From NCBI GenBank assembly GCA_003260075.1, contig QLIY01000097.1, forward strand, positions 124,001-188,000: a stretch of DNA of 64,000 bases, read 5' to 3'. The translations under genes were made by a program, and so were the position numbers. Positions within the stretch are counted from its first letter, which is position 1; each line of letters opens with the position of its first letter. This document shows, in pieces, positions 25,201 to 36,000 of the stretch. The notes beneath the pieces are model-generated. The model saw nothing but the letters and a program-made list of their open reading frames with translations. It was not told the DNA's origin and searched no databases. This DNA comes from Phallusia mammillata (Eukaryota > Chordata > Ascidiacea > Phlebobranchia > Ascidiidae).

Positions 25201-27733
25201 AATTAAGCCGTCATTAACCTCCCTTAAATTTTTTACACCGCTAAATAAAACTTGTATCAGTTTTAATATTATCGCTTATATATCATTCTAAAAGGGCTTC
25301 GGTACATGATTATTCTAATAAAAAAAATTACACTTTAGGAAAAAATAATCATATTTTCCCTAGGTTTGTTTCGCAAGTCAATAAAGATATTATAAAACAC
25401 AAAACAATGACGCGATGCATTTTGATGGCCATCACAAGGTGACCTGAGTATCATGGGTCCAAAAAACGGATTGCCGTCACTCAATTAATTAGCTGTGGTA
25501 ATTAATTACAACGGTCAATTAACACGATTCACATGCCAGGTGTTTGCATGGTCTGTTATAACTGGTTAGAATACCACAAACAGATGTCTTATGATGAAAT
25601 ACGAAAATGTAATGATTGTCTTGATTGCGTTGAACTGTATTTTATGCAGTTGCGTAAAATATATCAGAACATGAAAGTATCACTTTATACAAAGTTTAGT
25701 ACCGTTTCACATATGCTAAAAAAGCACTTTTCTATCAAAACTTTCCAATTGACTATTATGCATTTAAGGTGAAGGTGATAAAAAACACCAAAGGTGTATC
25801 TGTCCTTAAAGAATCATGCAACGTTGCATATAATTTGTAACTAATACACGCCGAAAGGAAGACTAGATGTGTACGTTTGTATGTGGGGGGGGGGAAAAGT
25901 ATCACTTTGTACAAAGTTTAGTACCGTTTCACATATGCTAAAAAAGCAATTTTCTATCAAAACTTTCCAATTGACTATTATGCATTTAAGGTGAAGGTGA
26001 TAAAAGCACCAAAGGTGTATCTGTCCTTAAAGAATCATGCAACGTTGCAAATAATTGGTAACTAATACACGCCGAAAGGAAGACTAGATGTGTACGTTTG
26101 TATGTTGGCATCGTTTTTACCTTTCACGCAACATAACATGTCACTTATCATCGTGAAAAACAACTTTTTCACGTCAACTTTTTATGTTTCAAAGTTTATA
26201 GGCTTACCGTATGTTCGTCTCCAGGCAACATTGGACCCCATCGGTCGTGAGCATATTCGGCCACCAAGATGGACATTATAGCAGTCGGACCCATCGTAAT
26301 GTCTTTCGAAGTTCCAAGCAGCACGTAAAGGAAACTGCCCATGAAAGCACTGTAGAGTCCGTACTGAAAAAAAAACTTTATTATAAAATATCACGAAAAC
26401 ATGAAGCAAAATAGTTAGCTTTGAACTGTAATTGCCGAAGACTGCATGTAACTTTCAAGAAAGATATTTTGTTGTCAAATTCATAGGGTGCACAAGAAAA
26501 ATTACTTATTCCTGACTTGATTTCGTGGTGCATACTTTGTTTGGTACAAACGTTTTGTGCAGCGGTGCATTATGTGAACACTTCAACAGGTCTTTGGCAA
26601 CCGACCAACCAACTTAAGGTTGTCGCAAGCGCATGAACGGTAGCAAATGACATTGTTAAAATTTTTAACAAGTTGAAACATCAATTAAAACGTGTTTAGT
26701 TGTTAAAGTAATCCGCTCGTAAAAGTTTGCAACCACCGGTAACAAAAATGTTTGTCGCCGAAACTCGTCAAAAAGAAAAAGACTTAAAGTCTCGTTACCG
26801 GCTTTATCGTTCACCTGGGGTCACGTATATGCGAAAAACGACGGAATTATTAGGAAACAAAACTTAAATAAAGAGGAACTGCGGCGTTAAATTAAATTAA
26901 TACAAATAGGAAAACGCCTTTAAAAATGACCAGCGTCGTTCCTCTTATTGTAAAATATGTTTTTGCAGAGTTTTGTTGAACATTCTACTTTAAAATGACG
27001 GTTATTATCTTTTTTTAATTTTGAGATTTCGCTATTTACATCAACGAAACATAACAGCGCAATAGTTTTAATAAAATCGCGTGCAGCATGCCTCGTAATT
27101 CAATATGTTGACAGCGACAACAAAACGCAAATTATAATTCCGCTTGACCACGCAAAATCTCGAACACTTACTCAATTGTAAACGTAACCCAATAGGGACA
27201 AGTTAAATTGCCACCAAAATTATTGCACGCTAATGCAGTCATGCGTAATAGCAAGGCGAACTAACCTGTAGCTCCAAACCAGCTAAGTCAGCATACGCCA
27301 TCCCCTGCGGAATCACAGTTAGACCGACTGTAAGACCAGCGATGACGTCACACTTAAACGTAGAAGGTCGGTATTTTGGCAACCAGTTGATGATTGGAAG
27401 TCTGCGTTTCAGGTTGTCCACCGAGCACACATCAGACCAATAGTTACCGCAACATGACTTGGTTTTGTCGACAGCAAATTCGGCGCCTTGTTTGAACTCC
27501 TGTACGCGACCTGTCTTCGTCTGCTTGTTTTTATTTACATCGATATTGGCGTTGCCATTCGCCATGCTGTCTTCAGTGCTCGGGTCCATTCTACCAGAAT
27601 CAAGTAGTTCAATGTTCTCAGGTTTGTAGGGAGATTTGTCTGAACTGCTCGAGCTGATGGCGTCTTCAGCGCGGTATGTATGGTTCGCTAGTGCGTTCGA
27701 ATCCCTTTTATGCAAGCTGTCTGGCCCCGACAT
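19176..27733 (-). CDS. SLC26A11: SLC26A11-like anion transporter, 12 exons
   Basis: Multi-pass anion exchanger of the SLC26/SulP family; SLC26A11 proteins carry sulfate and other anions across membranes. Coding exons, 5' to 3': 27733-27266, 26363-26208, about 23306-23163, 22746-22670, 22352-22210, 21774-21508, 21240-21129, 20926-20730, 20335-20221, 19947-19832, 19682-19552 and 19292-19176. All phases chain and every visible junction is GT-AG. The visible product is 680 residues; human SLC26A11 has about 606. Order: about 107 hydrophilic residues, a LKRRLPIINWLPKY entry to the SLC26 membrane domain, the YGLYSAF...GTSK signature, two glycosylation sequons (NIT, NQT) in exon 6, the VNAQSN segment in exon 8, and a STAS domain in exons 10-12. 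The start is the ATG at 27733 (A at -3); in-frame ATGs exist further upstream. The 5' edge of exon 3 lies in a gap. Assignment to A11 over other SLC26 members rests on remembered similarity along the whole length. Confidence 0.93.
19552..19682 (-). CDS. SLC26A11: SLC26A11 exon 11: STAS core
   Basis: 131 bases, encoding LLDVIVDCSNLTELDYSGAE, then the helix AFLHGADAFRKHDI and the strand ILKLCGLR. The D-S/C--------D-SG pattern is the conserved STAS core. Acceptor TTTCTGTAG, donor CGA|GTAAGC, phase 0. Confidence 0.92.
19832..19947 (-). CDS. SLC26A11: SLC26A11 exon 10: start of STAS domain
   Basis: 116 bases, encoding PQAKITRSDSSVLFVIKRGL and DFPGAEYIEEKLVDQIDE. It is the first strand and helix of the cytosolic STAS domain. 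Acceptor TTACTTTACAG, donor AAG|GTCAGT. Confidence 0.9.
20221..20335 (-). CDS. SLC26A11: SLC26A11 exon 9: last membrane segments
   Basis: 115 bases, encoding KMDMIPLIVTFFLCFWDIAY, then GIIAGIGISILILLANHAR. These are the final hydrophobic helices of the membrane domain. Acceptor GAAACAG, donor ACG|GTAAGA. Confidence 0.92.
20730..20926 (-). CDS. SLC26A11: SLC26A11 exon 8
   Basis: 197 bases, encoding SAVNAQSNVMTPMGGIFTGA, a membrane helix, YIPEAALGAVIIMAVINLFD and a short loop. The SAVNAQS stretch follows the GSFGR of exon 7 exactly as in other family members. Donor CA|GTAAGT. Confidence 0.93.
21129..21240 (-). CDS. SLC26A11: SLC26A11 exon 7
   Basis: 112 bases, encoding NNYKVDPTQELFAIGTSNLI and then SSFVGSYPITGSFGR. 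The pattern N-Q/T-EL-A-G--N------S-P--GS--R is conserved across SulP/SLC26 transporters and lies in the core domain next to the substrate site. Donor CAG|GTATGC. Confidence 0.93.
21508..21774 (-). CDS. SLC26A11: SLC26A11 exon 6: glycosylated loop and core helix
   Basis: 267 bases. Encodes RNAVIVIVSAAIAYGITDLE, then an outward-facing loop with two N-glycosylation sequons (NIT and NQT), then ELISSLGSALAIIPLMGFLE and AIAIAKAFG. This last stretch is among the best conserved of SLC26 proteins. Donor TTG|GTAAGT. Confidence 0.93.
21890..21970 (-). mobile_element. short element with GAAACGTC signature, intron 5
   Basis: The segment carries GAAACGTC on the minus strand at 21913-21920, preceded by the GACGTC common to this family here and followed by a stretch resembling the copies near 58.0 kb (TTGCCAGAA...AGCTC side). 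Such GAAACGTCGG tails are widespread in invertebrate retroelement-derived repeats. The class cannot be settled by eye. Confidence 0.4.
22210..22352 (-). CDS. SLC26A11: SLC26A11 exon 5
   Basis: 143 bases, encoding HWDLILGLSSMVILYLLKYS, a membrane segment, then a basic loop ending WVFGTG. Acceptor TTTCTTTAG, donor ACCG|GTGAGT, phase 1. Confidence 0.9.
22670..22746 (-). CDS. SLC26A11: SLC26A11 exon 4
   Basis: 77 bases, encoding KIFGISTPRGFFETIYHFF and following residues. Acceptor TTTTTGCTCAG, donor AAA|GTACGT, leaving a two-base codon remainder that exon 5 completes. It corresponds to the loop after the conserved FGQIK-type segment of SLC26A11. Confidence 0.85.
22921..23080 (+). mobile_element. 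hairpin-bounded element with hammerhead-like core, intron 3
   Basis: Arms at 22921-22947 and 23054-23080 are complementary over 27 bases with one mismatch. The roughly 106-base interior holds a 7-bp stem (ACTAGGT...ACCTAGT) and the string CTGATGA (23010-23016), a small GAC/GTC stem, then GAAAC and GTC (23034-23041). Bases 23005-23009 (GTGAC) can pair with 23042-23046 (GTCAT), as stem I of a type I hammerhead would. One extra T sits between CTGATGA and stem II, so the copy may be inactive. Minimal hammerheads of this kind are known from Penelope-like elements. Assignment is inference. Confidence 0.45.
23163..23306 (-). CDS. SLC26A11: SLC26A11 exon 3, 5' edge lost in gap
   Basis: 48 codons are visible, starting ILLTLLSGVIQLLMAVFKLG and ending TQIK, with donor AAG|GTAAGA, phase 0. 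The 5' end runs straight into the G run 23307-23317, so the acceptor and an estimated handful of codons are missing. Comparison with the family (an aromatic-Ala pair before the LL run) suggests that only about 3-10 residues are lost. The frame resumes correctly in exon 4, so the gene itself is probably intact. Confidence 0.88.
23307..23317. other. 11-G run inside SLC26A11 exon 3, probable scaffold gap
   Basis: Unlike the other short runs, its flanks are not duplicated. It abuts the first visible codon of exon 3 and removes the splice acceptor. Confidence 0.85.
23623..24051. repeat. 114-bp direct duplicate near 10-G run
   Basis: Copies at 23623-23736 and 23938-24051 are nearly identical, and a 10-G run (23736-23745) follows the first. 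About 190 bp of other sequence separates the run from the second copy. Sequence just left of copy one (about 23566-23605) resembles sequence just right of copy two (about 24056-24105), so this may be a real tandem unit as well as a contig join. Confidence 0.65.
25674..26105. repeat. 211-bp direct duplicate around 10-G run
   Basis: Copies at 25674-25884 and 25896-26105 differ by a few substitutions and one indel and flank the G run 25885-25894. Interpreted as two alleles or overlapping contig ends. It lies in SLC26A11 intron 2, just before exon 2. Confidence 0.8.
26208..26363 (-). CDS. SLC26A11: SLC26A11 exon 2: SLC26 signature
   Basis: 52 codons, phase 0 at both ends, with a TTTTTTTTTCAG acceptor and an ACG|GTAAGC donor. 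It carries the family signature YGLYSAFMGSFLYVLLGTSK followed by DITMGPTAIMSILVAEY, which lines up with the second and third membrane segments of SLC26A11. Confidence 0.93.
27266..27733 (-). CDS. SLC26A11: SLC26A11 exon 1: N-terminus and first membrane segment
   Basis: Encodes residues 1-156. The first 107 are Ser/Asp/Lys-rich, probably disordered and cytosolic. Then come LKRRLPIINWLPKY and the first hydrophobic segment, VIAGLTVGLTVIPQGMAYA, ending LAGLELQ. The donor is CAG|GTTAGT, phase 0. The open frame continues upstream to an ATG at 27976, so a longer N-terminus is possible. I prefer the ATG at 27733 because of its context and because SLC26A11 N-termini are short. Confidence 0.85.
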
Positions 27734-27976
27734 TTTTTCCCTTTTCTCTATCTCGGCTTGTCCCGTTTTCGATTCAGAAACCAACCAACTGCTTTGTGCA
27801 CTAGGTGATCGCTTCGTCTGCAATTTAAAATGGAAATTTACCTGGTTTTTTGACACGTACCGTTTTTTGCAAGTCATTCCCGCATTTCCCCGAATACGGG
27901 TTTTCTCTTGTTGTTGAAGAAAACAGTTTGAAGTATAGTTTGCTACCTTTTGCACAACTCGGCACCAATGCGGCAT

Positions 27977-28868
27977 ACACGACTTTCAGAACAAACGAAA
28001 ACACTTTGCACAATTTGCAGTGATGCTAAAACGTCTTTTCAATACCCTGACCCTGAAATTTAACTTAGAATTTAAGTGCGTTTCATTCTGAATAATTTTT
28101 AAAGAAAAAACTTTCCACCTCAATGTATTTCTGTAGTCTTTACTACAACAACACAATTGAATAGCTTTTGCTTTTTGTGTGAAACATATCTGTTTTAATA
28201 TTTAGAGAAACTAAATACAAATCTGAGCAGTTTTCTTGGTAAACGAAGCGCATTTCTGACTTATTTGTGGTCCAAGACATTTCCCATTAGGTTGTGGTAT
28301 AACAGCAAAAGTTCTACAACAAGCAGTTCAAAACCAAAATTCAAAATCACATTTCATTTTAAGATAACCCACAATTTATGTGACACAAAGTAGTCAAAAC
28401 AGATACACATCAGACATCAAGGCTGCCCTTTCTGCCCGCAATCACTTTCTGTCACAACAACAACTGAGTAGGTGCCTACTTTACTCTTTCAAAAACACCA
28501 TGAAGGTAATTTACAAAGTCACCTTAGAACACACAAACAACTTAAATTTACTCCAGTTCAATCGCATGGCGTGATGCACCGAGAATAAATCATTGGTTAC
28601 GACATACAGCGATGGATAGTTTAATTTAATGTAATGGCTGAGTTAATTTGTCTGTTTAACTGGACTTTATAATTTTCTGCCTCATTTCGCCATCAACAAA
28701 CTTGACTGGGAACAAAACGTTATTTAGCTTCCTGACTCTAGGTATTTTGATCGATACTTGGAGTCAGTTGATCAAATAACGTCGAAAAATCAATAGCTAC
28801 ATTATTGTCTGATTCGTCCTGCCACTGTTAACTGAATTCAAAGATGCTACAGTTCTTCATTTCTTACT
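27977..28868. other. 5' flank of SLC26A11, non-coding
   Basis: AT-rich. It must include the SLC26A11 promoter unless there are further 5' exons, but no TATA box or CpG patch stands out. Confidence 0.4.
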
Positions 28869-29111
28869 TCGTGGGTTGGTGGGATTTCAATTTTTTGGTC
28901 AGCCGGTTCTATCATAAAAGTCATATTTTTTCACAAGGTTTTTGTCACAAAAAGTCCATTGACAGTAAACAGTATTGCTAACCGGGGGGGGGGATCGTGG
29001 GTTGGTGGGATTTCAATTTTTTGGTCAGCCGGTTCTATCACAAAAGTCATATTTTTTCACCAGGTTTTTGTCACAAAAAGTCCATTGACAGTAAACAGTA
29101 TTGCTAACCGG
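28869..29111. repeat. 117-bp direct duplicate around 10-G run
   Basis: Copies at 28869-28985 and 28995-29111 flank the G run 28984-28993 and differ at very few positions. The duplicated DNA is itself part of a hAT-like repeat that ends near 29182. Confidence 0.8.
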
Positions 29112-29182
29112 TTCGCTGATCTCATAAAATTTCGTGAGACGGTTCGATAGAACCGGTGCGAACCGGCTGAATCCCACCACTG
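28873..29182. mobile_element. hAT-like non-autonomous element, degraded
   Basis: The right end, read on the minus strand, starts CAGTGGTGGGATTCAGCCGG and continues with ACCGGTTC motifs, a common hAT terminus shape. The left end has a related GGTGGGATTT...AGCCGGTTC. No clear 8-bp target duplication was found, and the interior contains a contig join, so the true element is shorter than the span. Confidence 0.4.
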
Positions 29183-32100
29183 GTTACACCTGGTAATAAC
29201 ACGGCAATAGACTTTCATAGAAAAGTCTTTGACTTTGCTGTAGGGCTTATCTGGCACGTCCATAGCCAGATGTAAGAGATTGCAAAATTGCCTCGTTATG
29301 ACAAACTGTTTCTGACCTATTATAATAGGTAATTATCACACAGACATTTACATTTGCTTCAGCCACTATGCGTTGTTTGGTTGGTGGTAATGGAAAGCGA
29401 CTGGCAAAAACCAATTGATTTTCCCAGCAAATAAAGAGCTTTCTAGTTGTGCCTATCTTCTAACACAACTTTACCACAAAAACACTTTTTAAACAAGCTT
29501 TGTGTAGAAATCCGTGACAGAACAAAATACTTCTTATTCATTAATGAAAGGGATGAACATAAATCAACTCTTTTTTGAACAGTCCTAAACCTAATCTTAC
29601 CAACAACCGCTATAGACGGTTGACTGCACGAATCTAGTTTAGGAACCCGCTTCAGGCGTGAAACATAGTACAAGCAACTGCGGATCAACTCTCACGTCTG
29701 TGAAACAATACTGAGGACTTTTTCTCGTGTCAGAGGCTTACACTGCTAATGTGCCTCAAATTCCAAAACGAAATTACTTAAATCTGTAAGCTAGGGTCTT
29801 GTTTACTGACTTATATCACGAAAAGTCTGGTCAACATCAGTTTGAAAAATACTTGTTTGACCGTTTAATAAGTTTCGCCTTACAAAACATGCTTATGGCT
29901 CAAGCTATGGAAAATCAACTAGAACTGCTGAAAATGTTTTACAACATGTAAGTTATAGTTTCACAAACCTGAATTATACTATATAATGCAAATACGATAG
30001 GTAAAACGGTGCCAAACTGAAACTACAATTGCTTAAATGCACTAAATTAATAAACACATTTAGTTCCCATGCCACGCGTTCACGCAAAGTATTCTAAAGT
30101 TGACATATCAGCTCTAGTAAACGTGTTTAAAGTTTACGTTATATAACGCCATGTGTAAAATATTAACAAAATGACTTTTGAAAAAATTCCTTTTTTCGTT
30201 TTCAAGTTTACGCTGCTATGTCACCCAACAGCACATATTTGCATAGCGATGCAAACGTATATATGACACAAAACATTAATCACTTTTATATTATTCGTAA
30301 CTGGAAACGTTTGTTAAAACTATAAGTTTAGCGCTGACTTGGAATTTTATACATGGCGGTTTTGCTGCAATACGTCAAATGTCATTATATGACATAGCGT
30401 CTGAGTCAAAATAACGCTGAAGTACCTTTTTGTTCTGTTTCATTCACACCTTGCCTAAAGTACCGAAAAGCAAAGGGCAATATGTTTGGTACAGTTGGAC
30501 GGCAAAAAGCGTGTTAATCATGACAACAAGAATTTTGGCAAGTAACCTTTTTGTCCTGTGTTTGCTTGGTGTACGTGCAAAGTTCTATCCACCACTTCGT
30601 TGATATTGTGGCAATGATTATGCTGTGTCATAATGACACGACAAAACAAGTCTTAAACTACGAACTGTGCTTTTCTCAATACACCGGCGACGTTTGTTGA
30701 AAAAATTGTGTAAAACAATTTTGTTAACAAAATTTTGTTCTTCTATTCAAGGTCAAGTTGCTGTAGAATTTGTGCTGATGCAATCATACGTAAGTGCACT
30801 TGGCATTTTTCTGAACGTGTTTAGAGTTTAGTTTAGATGTAATGTTTGATATTATGCTGATATTACTGTGGTTGTGAAATGAGTTACTTTTAACGACGTG
30901 GCTCAGGAAATTACCCCCTACGCGTGTAAGACTGTAACGTTCAACATAAAAGGAAATAATTTATTTTGTTGCGGCATTTCTGAGAAATTAAACGCCCTGT
31001 TTAGTTTAGTTGTTTGTCATTAATATACTTCAAGTACTCGTTCACTCAGTACCAGAACAAGTTCACACAAATGCTATCTGATAATGATGTACAACTTAGA
31101 ACAGCACAATCTTTCTCTATTGCGTGCTACCCGACTGCTTCTTATTTCACTAAAGGCCGCCAACCTTTAACCAGTGAGAGCCTAATCAAAATGCCTTGCA
31201 GCTGGATACGTACGCCTACTTGGTCTAAATTATAAAAGAAGTCTTATTCTTTTTGAACAGAAACGTGCTTTCAAATCCTTTCCGAAGTCAAATACTTTTC
31301 AAAAACGTTTCTATTCTTTAACGTACACGGCCACACCAGTTTGCATCTGCAACGTTTACAGATTGTGAACCCCTGACTTAGAAGATTAAGAAAAAACACG
31401 TGAGGCCATAAAGTAATACAGGTTGCGTGAAACACACTTGCAGTAGCATCTTTACAATCCTTGAAGATAAATCAATGTTCGTCTCAAATTGTTTAAATAC
31501 CAACCGCAAACAAATACCATGTGCGCTAATTTGGAAGTTAAACGGTCGAACAAAATCCACAAATGTTCTATTTAGTTACGTTCTAGAGCTATTGTTACGT
31601 CACACTCACATGTAACAATTGACTGTTAGCCACTTTTGCTTTAAGCAGAGATTTAACCTTAGTATGTTTAGGTAAAAAAAATTCTGCTACAAGGAGAAAA
31701 TGTTTCATGAGGGTCTGGACGAACTGGTAATAGTCGCTTTTATCGTTCATAATTGCTAAAGCACAAAAACTGTAGAAAGGTATTAATGTATTTTAACGGA
31801 TAAGTGCAGGTATGGAAAGTTCTCTTAAACAGTATAGAGCACAATCTCCTGAAGACAACGCTTTGAAAATGCCTTCGCACGCACTGCAGCAAAATTGCAA
31901 CGAAACACAATCACACCCAACAAACCTGCGGATAGTCTATTCCTGATGGGCTGTAAACAACATCCGAGCCTGCAAGCATATTTAACACTAGGCCTGGTTC
32001 AAGTTGTTTCTGCAAGTAACTCGAAAACAGGCCTTGGAACTTAACCTCTTATACTCCTAAATACGCATCAACATTTAAGCCTCCGCACTCTAGCTCGTAT

Positions 32101-34307
32101 TACTCGTCATAACAACAGGACCGGTTCCAGGGTCACGTGCACGACATGCATGGTTGCACACGATTAGATGCAGGTGATTTGCCGACGGCCATTCGCGGTA
32201 TAGAATCTAATTGAAAACTTTAATTAGACAGCGCATATCTTCGAAAGCAAATGTCTATTACAGAACGCCTTCCAAATGAACCCAGCAAGGGGTGAAAGCT
32301 TCCTGAAGATTTTATGCATAGCAGGAAATCATTTAAACTAGATTATGCAAAACAAAATCGCCATTTTGTTACATTCCAAACTTTAATTAAAACATATTTT
32401 TTTAATCACCATCTTAACAAGCAAAATAATTTAGACCAAAAAGGAGCATTATATTGTACTCCTTATAGTGTGGTTAAATTTGTAGGTCACGGTTACTTGT
32501 TGCACCGAGAGGGTTATTTTCTCCTTTGCTTCTGTTGTGACTACCGGGGAATTTTAAACCACATTTGGATTTCTAATACACGACGGGAATGCCGCGTATG
32601 CAAAACAGACGTCATAAACTTTAAGGGATGGTTAGGTGTTGCTAAGCAACGTTCACGCCTGGTTTTTGATACAACTCAGATATAAATGTGTCATAATTTA
32701 AAGTCTGTGACGATAAAAAAATAGTTGACATTTAAAAAATTCGATTTTCTGCAGTGAAAGTTCACTAATTGGTCATGCTCTGAGGTTGAGGGCATTTTAA
32801 TTGCCATGTTATTTCCAACATTTCTGAATTAACATGTTAAAGTGCAACAACTGTAACAACAGAACACCGGGTGCGTGAATACTGCCCTTTTAACAAACTG
32901 TCTTTCGAATAAAACATATATTGCAAAATATCAAGATTCCTCTGATAATAATTTGACCATTGATCCTTGCAGTTTCGTTATTATACACAGCTTAAGTAAC
33001 TTTTTCCTAGTGTGATTCGTTCACTTGCAATCCTATCTATTTGTTCCTATTATAGATTATAGAATATAATCAGTGCTTAGAAACCAGAGGTTACTATAGG
33101 TCAATCGAGTTGCGTGAAGAGCTAAACAGGGGCACTCTATTATGTCATAATCATGTTAGACTAAAACAGCATACCAACACGTTGTTGCATTGCAGCAAAC
33201 TCGTAGCATCTACACTTACAGCTTGCAACATATCCTACACAAATTCAGAACAAAAAATGCACACAATTGATCAAAAACGCTATGTATACTCAAGCTTTGT
33301 GTAAACTAACTATATTCCCCACTTACAAAAATGTTTCTTTATATGGATCGAATGACCACGTGCATAACATGCACTGCTTACACTGCCCCTAGATTTAGCC
33401 CCGTGTCGGTGCGCACGTAAAAATGACGCAATCCGCATCATCTGATGTTGACTAAACCCTCAAAAGTGAAACGGGACTCACACGGCACTGACGCCACATC
33501 TGTACAAGGACCTAGCTTACCCGTCACGATCTATAAAAAAACGTGGACCGGAAGTTATCATTTGTATGATTAAGGAATGATTTACTTGTTCATCTGCAAG
33601 GTTGCACACAGAACTATAGAATTACAATGACCGCTTTACTCTACTGTTAGATTTATTTTTTAACACTAAACCAGTCAGAAAATGTAATAATGTTTTGTGC
33701 CACAAATTAAACAAATTCAACTGGAACAATCTCATTAATGTTAAAGACTAAAATTGGTCTACAAAGAGATAAAAAAATGAATATTTTTCACTCGTAAGGG
33801 CATCGCTGCACTCTGTTCAATGCAAGTCAGATTACCAGTCAACCGGCCTGAACCTCAAACCTACAGCTCTAGTTGATTGCTGCAAAACTGAATTCTCGGC
33901 AAAATCGAACTAAAAGCGGGATGACCTTTGCTTAAACTTCAATCGTTACTGCAGAACTTTCTTGTACAACACGATAATTACCATATCAGGCGGTTCAAAG
34001 TGAACTTCCTTTCAGTTTGTTTTTATTTTTTTGAAGCTTCCGTCAATTGCGTGATCGTACTTTGGCCAACCAGCCCGAAGATGAATATCTACATTGCATG
34101 TTTGACCTTGAAATAACCTTGTCTCATAAGCATTAATGTATTTGACCAACGTTTTCCCCTAACATGTTCTATATCCGCTGTAGCCGATCGTTCTAACAAC
34201 ACAGTCTAACAACATTGTTTTATACCGCCTCTTCCATTATATATGACCCCGTCTGCGTAAATCGTATTAGAGCGGCAGCATTGCTTAAACAAATCCAAGG
34301 TCTGGAC
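29183..34307. other. non-coding, nothing recognised
   Basis: AT-rich stretch of 5 kb. The only structure noted is an 18-bp perfect palindrome centred on GTTAAC at 30717-30734. Confidence 0.45.
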
Positions 34308-34493
34308 TTTCCTGACATAACAATGCCGTGACGGAATAAACGCCAATGACCTCGGGTAACCCCGGCTTAAACATTTTCCAATCGCTGCTGTAGTGGGGGG
34401 GGGGTTTTCCTGACATAACAATGCCGTGACGGAATAAACGCCAGTGACCTCGGGTAACCCCGGCTTAAACATTTTCCAATCGCTGCTGTAGTG
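34308..34493. repeat. 88-bp direct duplicate around 10-G run
   Basis: Copies at 34308-34395 and 34406-34493 differ by one base and flank the G run 34395-34404. Confidence 0.82.
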
Positions 34494-34712
34494 TAAGCCA
34501 GTGTAAAGCTAATTGGCAATTCGTTTCGGGGCATTTTTGCGGCGCAAAGCTGGGAAGAACGTTTGTTGTTGGTACGGCGAACTTCCGGTTGTCCTTTTAT
34601 GTCGTCATAAAACGGGTTATATCTACTGACGTCATTGAGTTTTAACAATGCTTTCGAAAAACAAGGCGACGTTCCACATTAATTGCAATCACCAAGCCTT
34701 TTCAATGCAATG

Positions 34713-35336
34713 TTAGTGGACCGACGTCACTTTATATGTTTGTGACGTCATATACGTATGGAAGATAACTTTAATCGCAAGACGTTGCATTTTTTGTTTT
34801 AGGGGGCAGAAATTTGGAACAGCAGGATTTATTCATTTTTTTAAGATACCAACGGTTTAATCGTATCCAAGTAACGCCATAAATGTTCACACACCGTTGG
34901 CTGGATGCCAACTTCTTGCTTGTTACCGCTGGAATTCTAATGATTTTGTTCAAAGAAAAATTTCTCTTTGAGGCGTGGAGCATGTAATCAGTAATCGATC
35001 ACTAGTTAAGAGGGGGGGGGGATTAGTGGACCGACGTCACTTTATTTGTTTGTGACGTCATATACGTATGGAAGATAACTTTAATCGCATGACAAGTTGC
35101 ATTTTTGTGTTTAAAGGAAGGCAGAAATTTGGAACAGCAGAATTAATTCGTTTCTTTGAGATACCAATGGTTTGATCGTATCCAAGTAACGCCATATAAG
35201 GGGAACAGTTTACACACCGTTGGCGGTATGGCAACTTCTTGCTTGTTACCGCTGGAATTCTAATAATTTTCTTCAAAGAAAAATTACTCTTTGAGGCGTG
35301 GAGCATGTAATCAGTAATCGATCACTAGTTAAGAGG
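34713..35336. repeat. about 300-bp diverged duplicate around 10-G run
   Basis: Copies at 34713-35013 and 35023-35336 flank the G run 35012-35021. They differ by several percent plus indels, so they look like two haplotypes of one locus. Each contains two GACGTCA/TGACGTCA-type CRE sites near its left end and a matching minus-strand open frame of 70-82 codons (starts MLHASK). The frame is interrupted by indels between copies and is not convincing as a gene. Confidence 0.75.
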
Positions 35337-35588
35337 TTTGGGCTGAACAAGTTTTGGGGTTGGCTGGGTCCAATTTAGCTGCGATTACTGGTTCAGTAGA
35401 AACAGATCAAAGCGACAAAGCGAATCAGTAAATAGAAATTATGCGCTGCCTGAACAACGAACCCGATCAAACGAAAATTAGCATAGGTTGCAAGCAACAC
35501 GATTCATTTAATGCAGATACCTTTTAGTACTTTGCTGCATCAAAGCATTTTGTCTGGTCAGAATTCGGTGGACAAACAGCGTTTTAAA

Positions 35589-36000
35589 GGAACATTTAAC
35601 AGTGTGTAAAGTCAGGCCCAAATCAAGCCCGTTTTTTTTGAAGAAACCTAACCCGAACCCGGCCCGACTTACAAATCTGGAATCATATACGAATCTCATT
35701 GTATTCCCATGTTGAACAAAAACTGCAAAAATCGTGACTAACCCGTCATGAACCAACAAAACAAAACTAACTGGCAAAAACTTTTGAGGGGGGGGGGCGG
35801 AACATTCAACAGTGTGTAAAGTCAGGCCTAAATCAAGCCCGTTTTTTTTTTTGAAGAAACCTAACCCGAACCCGGCCCGACTTACAACTCTGGAATCATA
35901 TACGAATCTCATTGTATTCCCATTTTGAACAAAAACTGCAAAAATCGTGACAAACCCGTCATGAACCAACAAAACAAAACTAACTGGCAAAAACTTTTGA
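35589..36000. repeat. about 200-bp direct duplicate around 10-G run
   Basis: Copies at 35589-35787 and 35799-36000 flank the G run 35788-35797. They show a few substitutions and a T-run length difference. Confidence 0.8.

Larger units (their letters stand above)
23318..26207. other. SLC26A11 intron 2, largest intron
   Basis: About 2.9 kb, AT-rich, holding two duplicated blocks around G runs (listed separately). No coding signal was seen in it. Confidence 0.6.

Noticed and set aside
27817-27845. Mini-intron in the 5' part of SLC26A11 exon 1 (CAG|GTAAAT...TTGCAG)
   Set aside because: It would be only about 24 bp, too short for a normal spliceosomal intron, and lies upstream of the chosen start.
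34771-35306. Pair of MLHASK... frames as a tandem gene family
   Set aside because: The two are probably alleles of one locus and differ by frameshifting indels.
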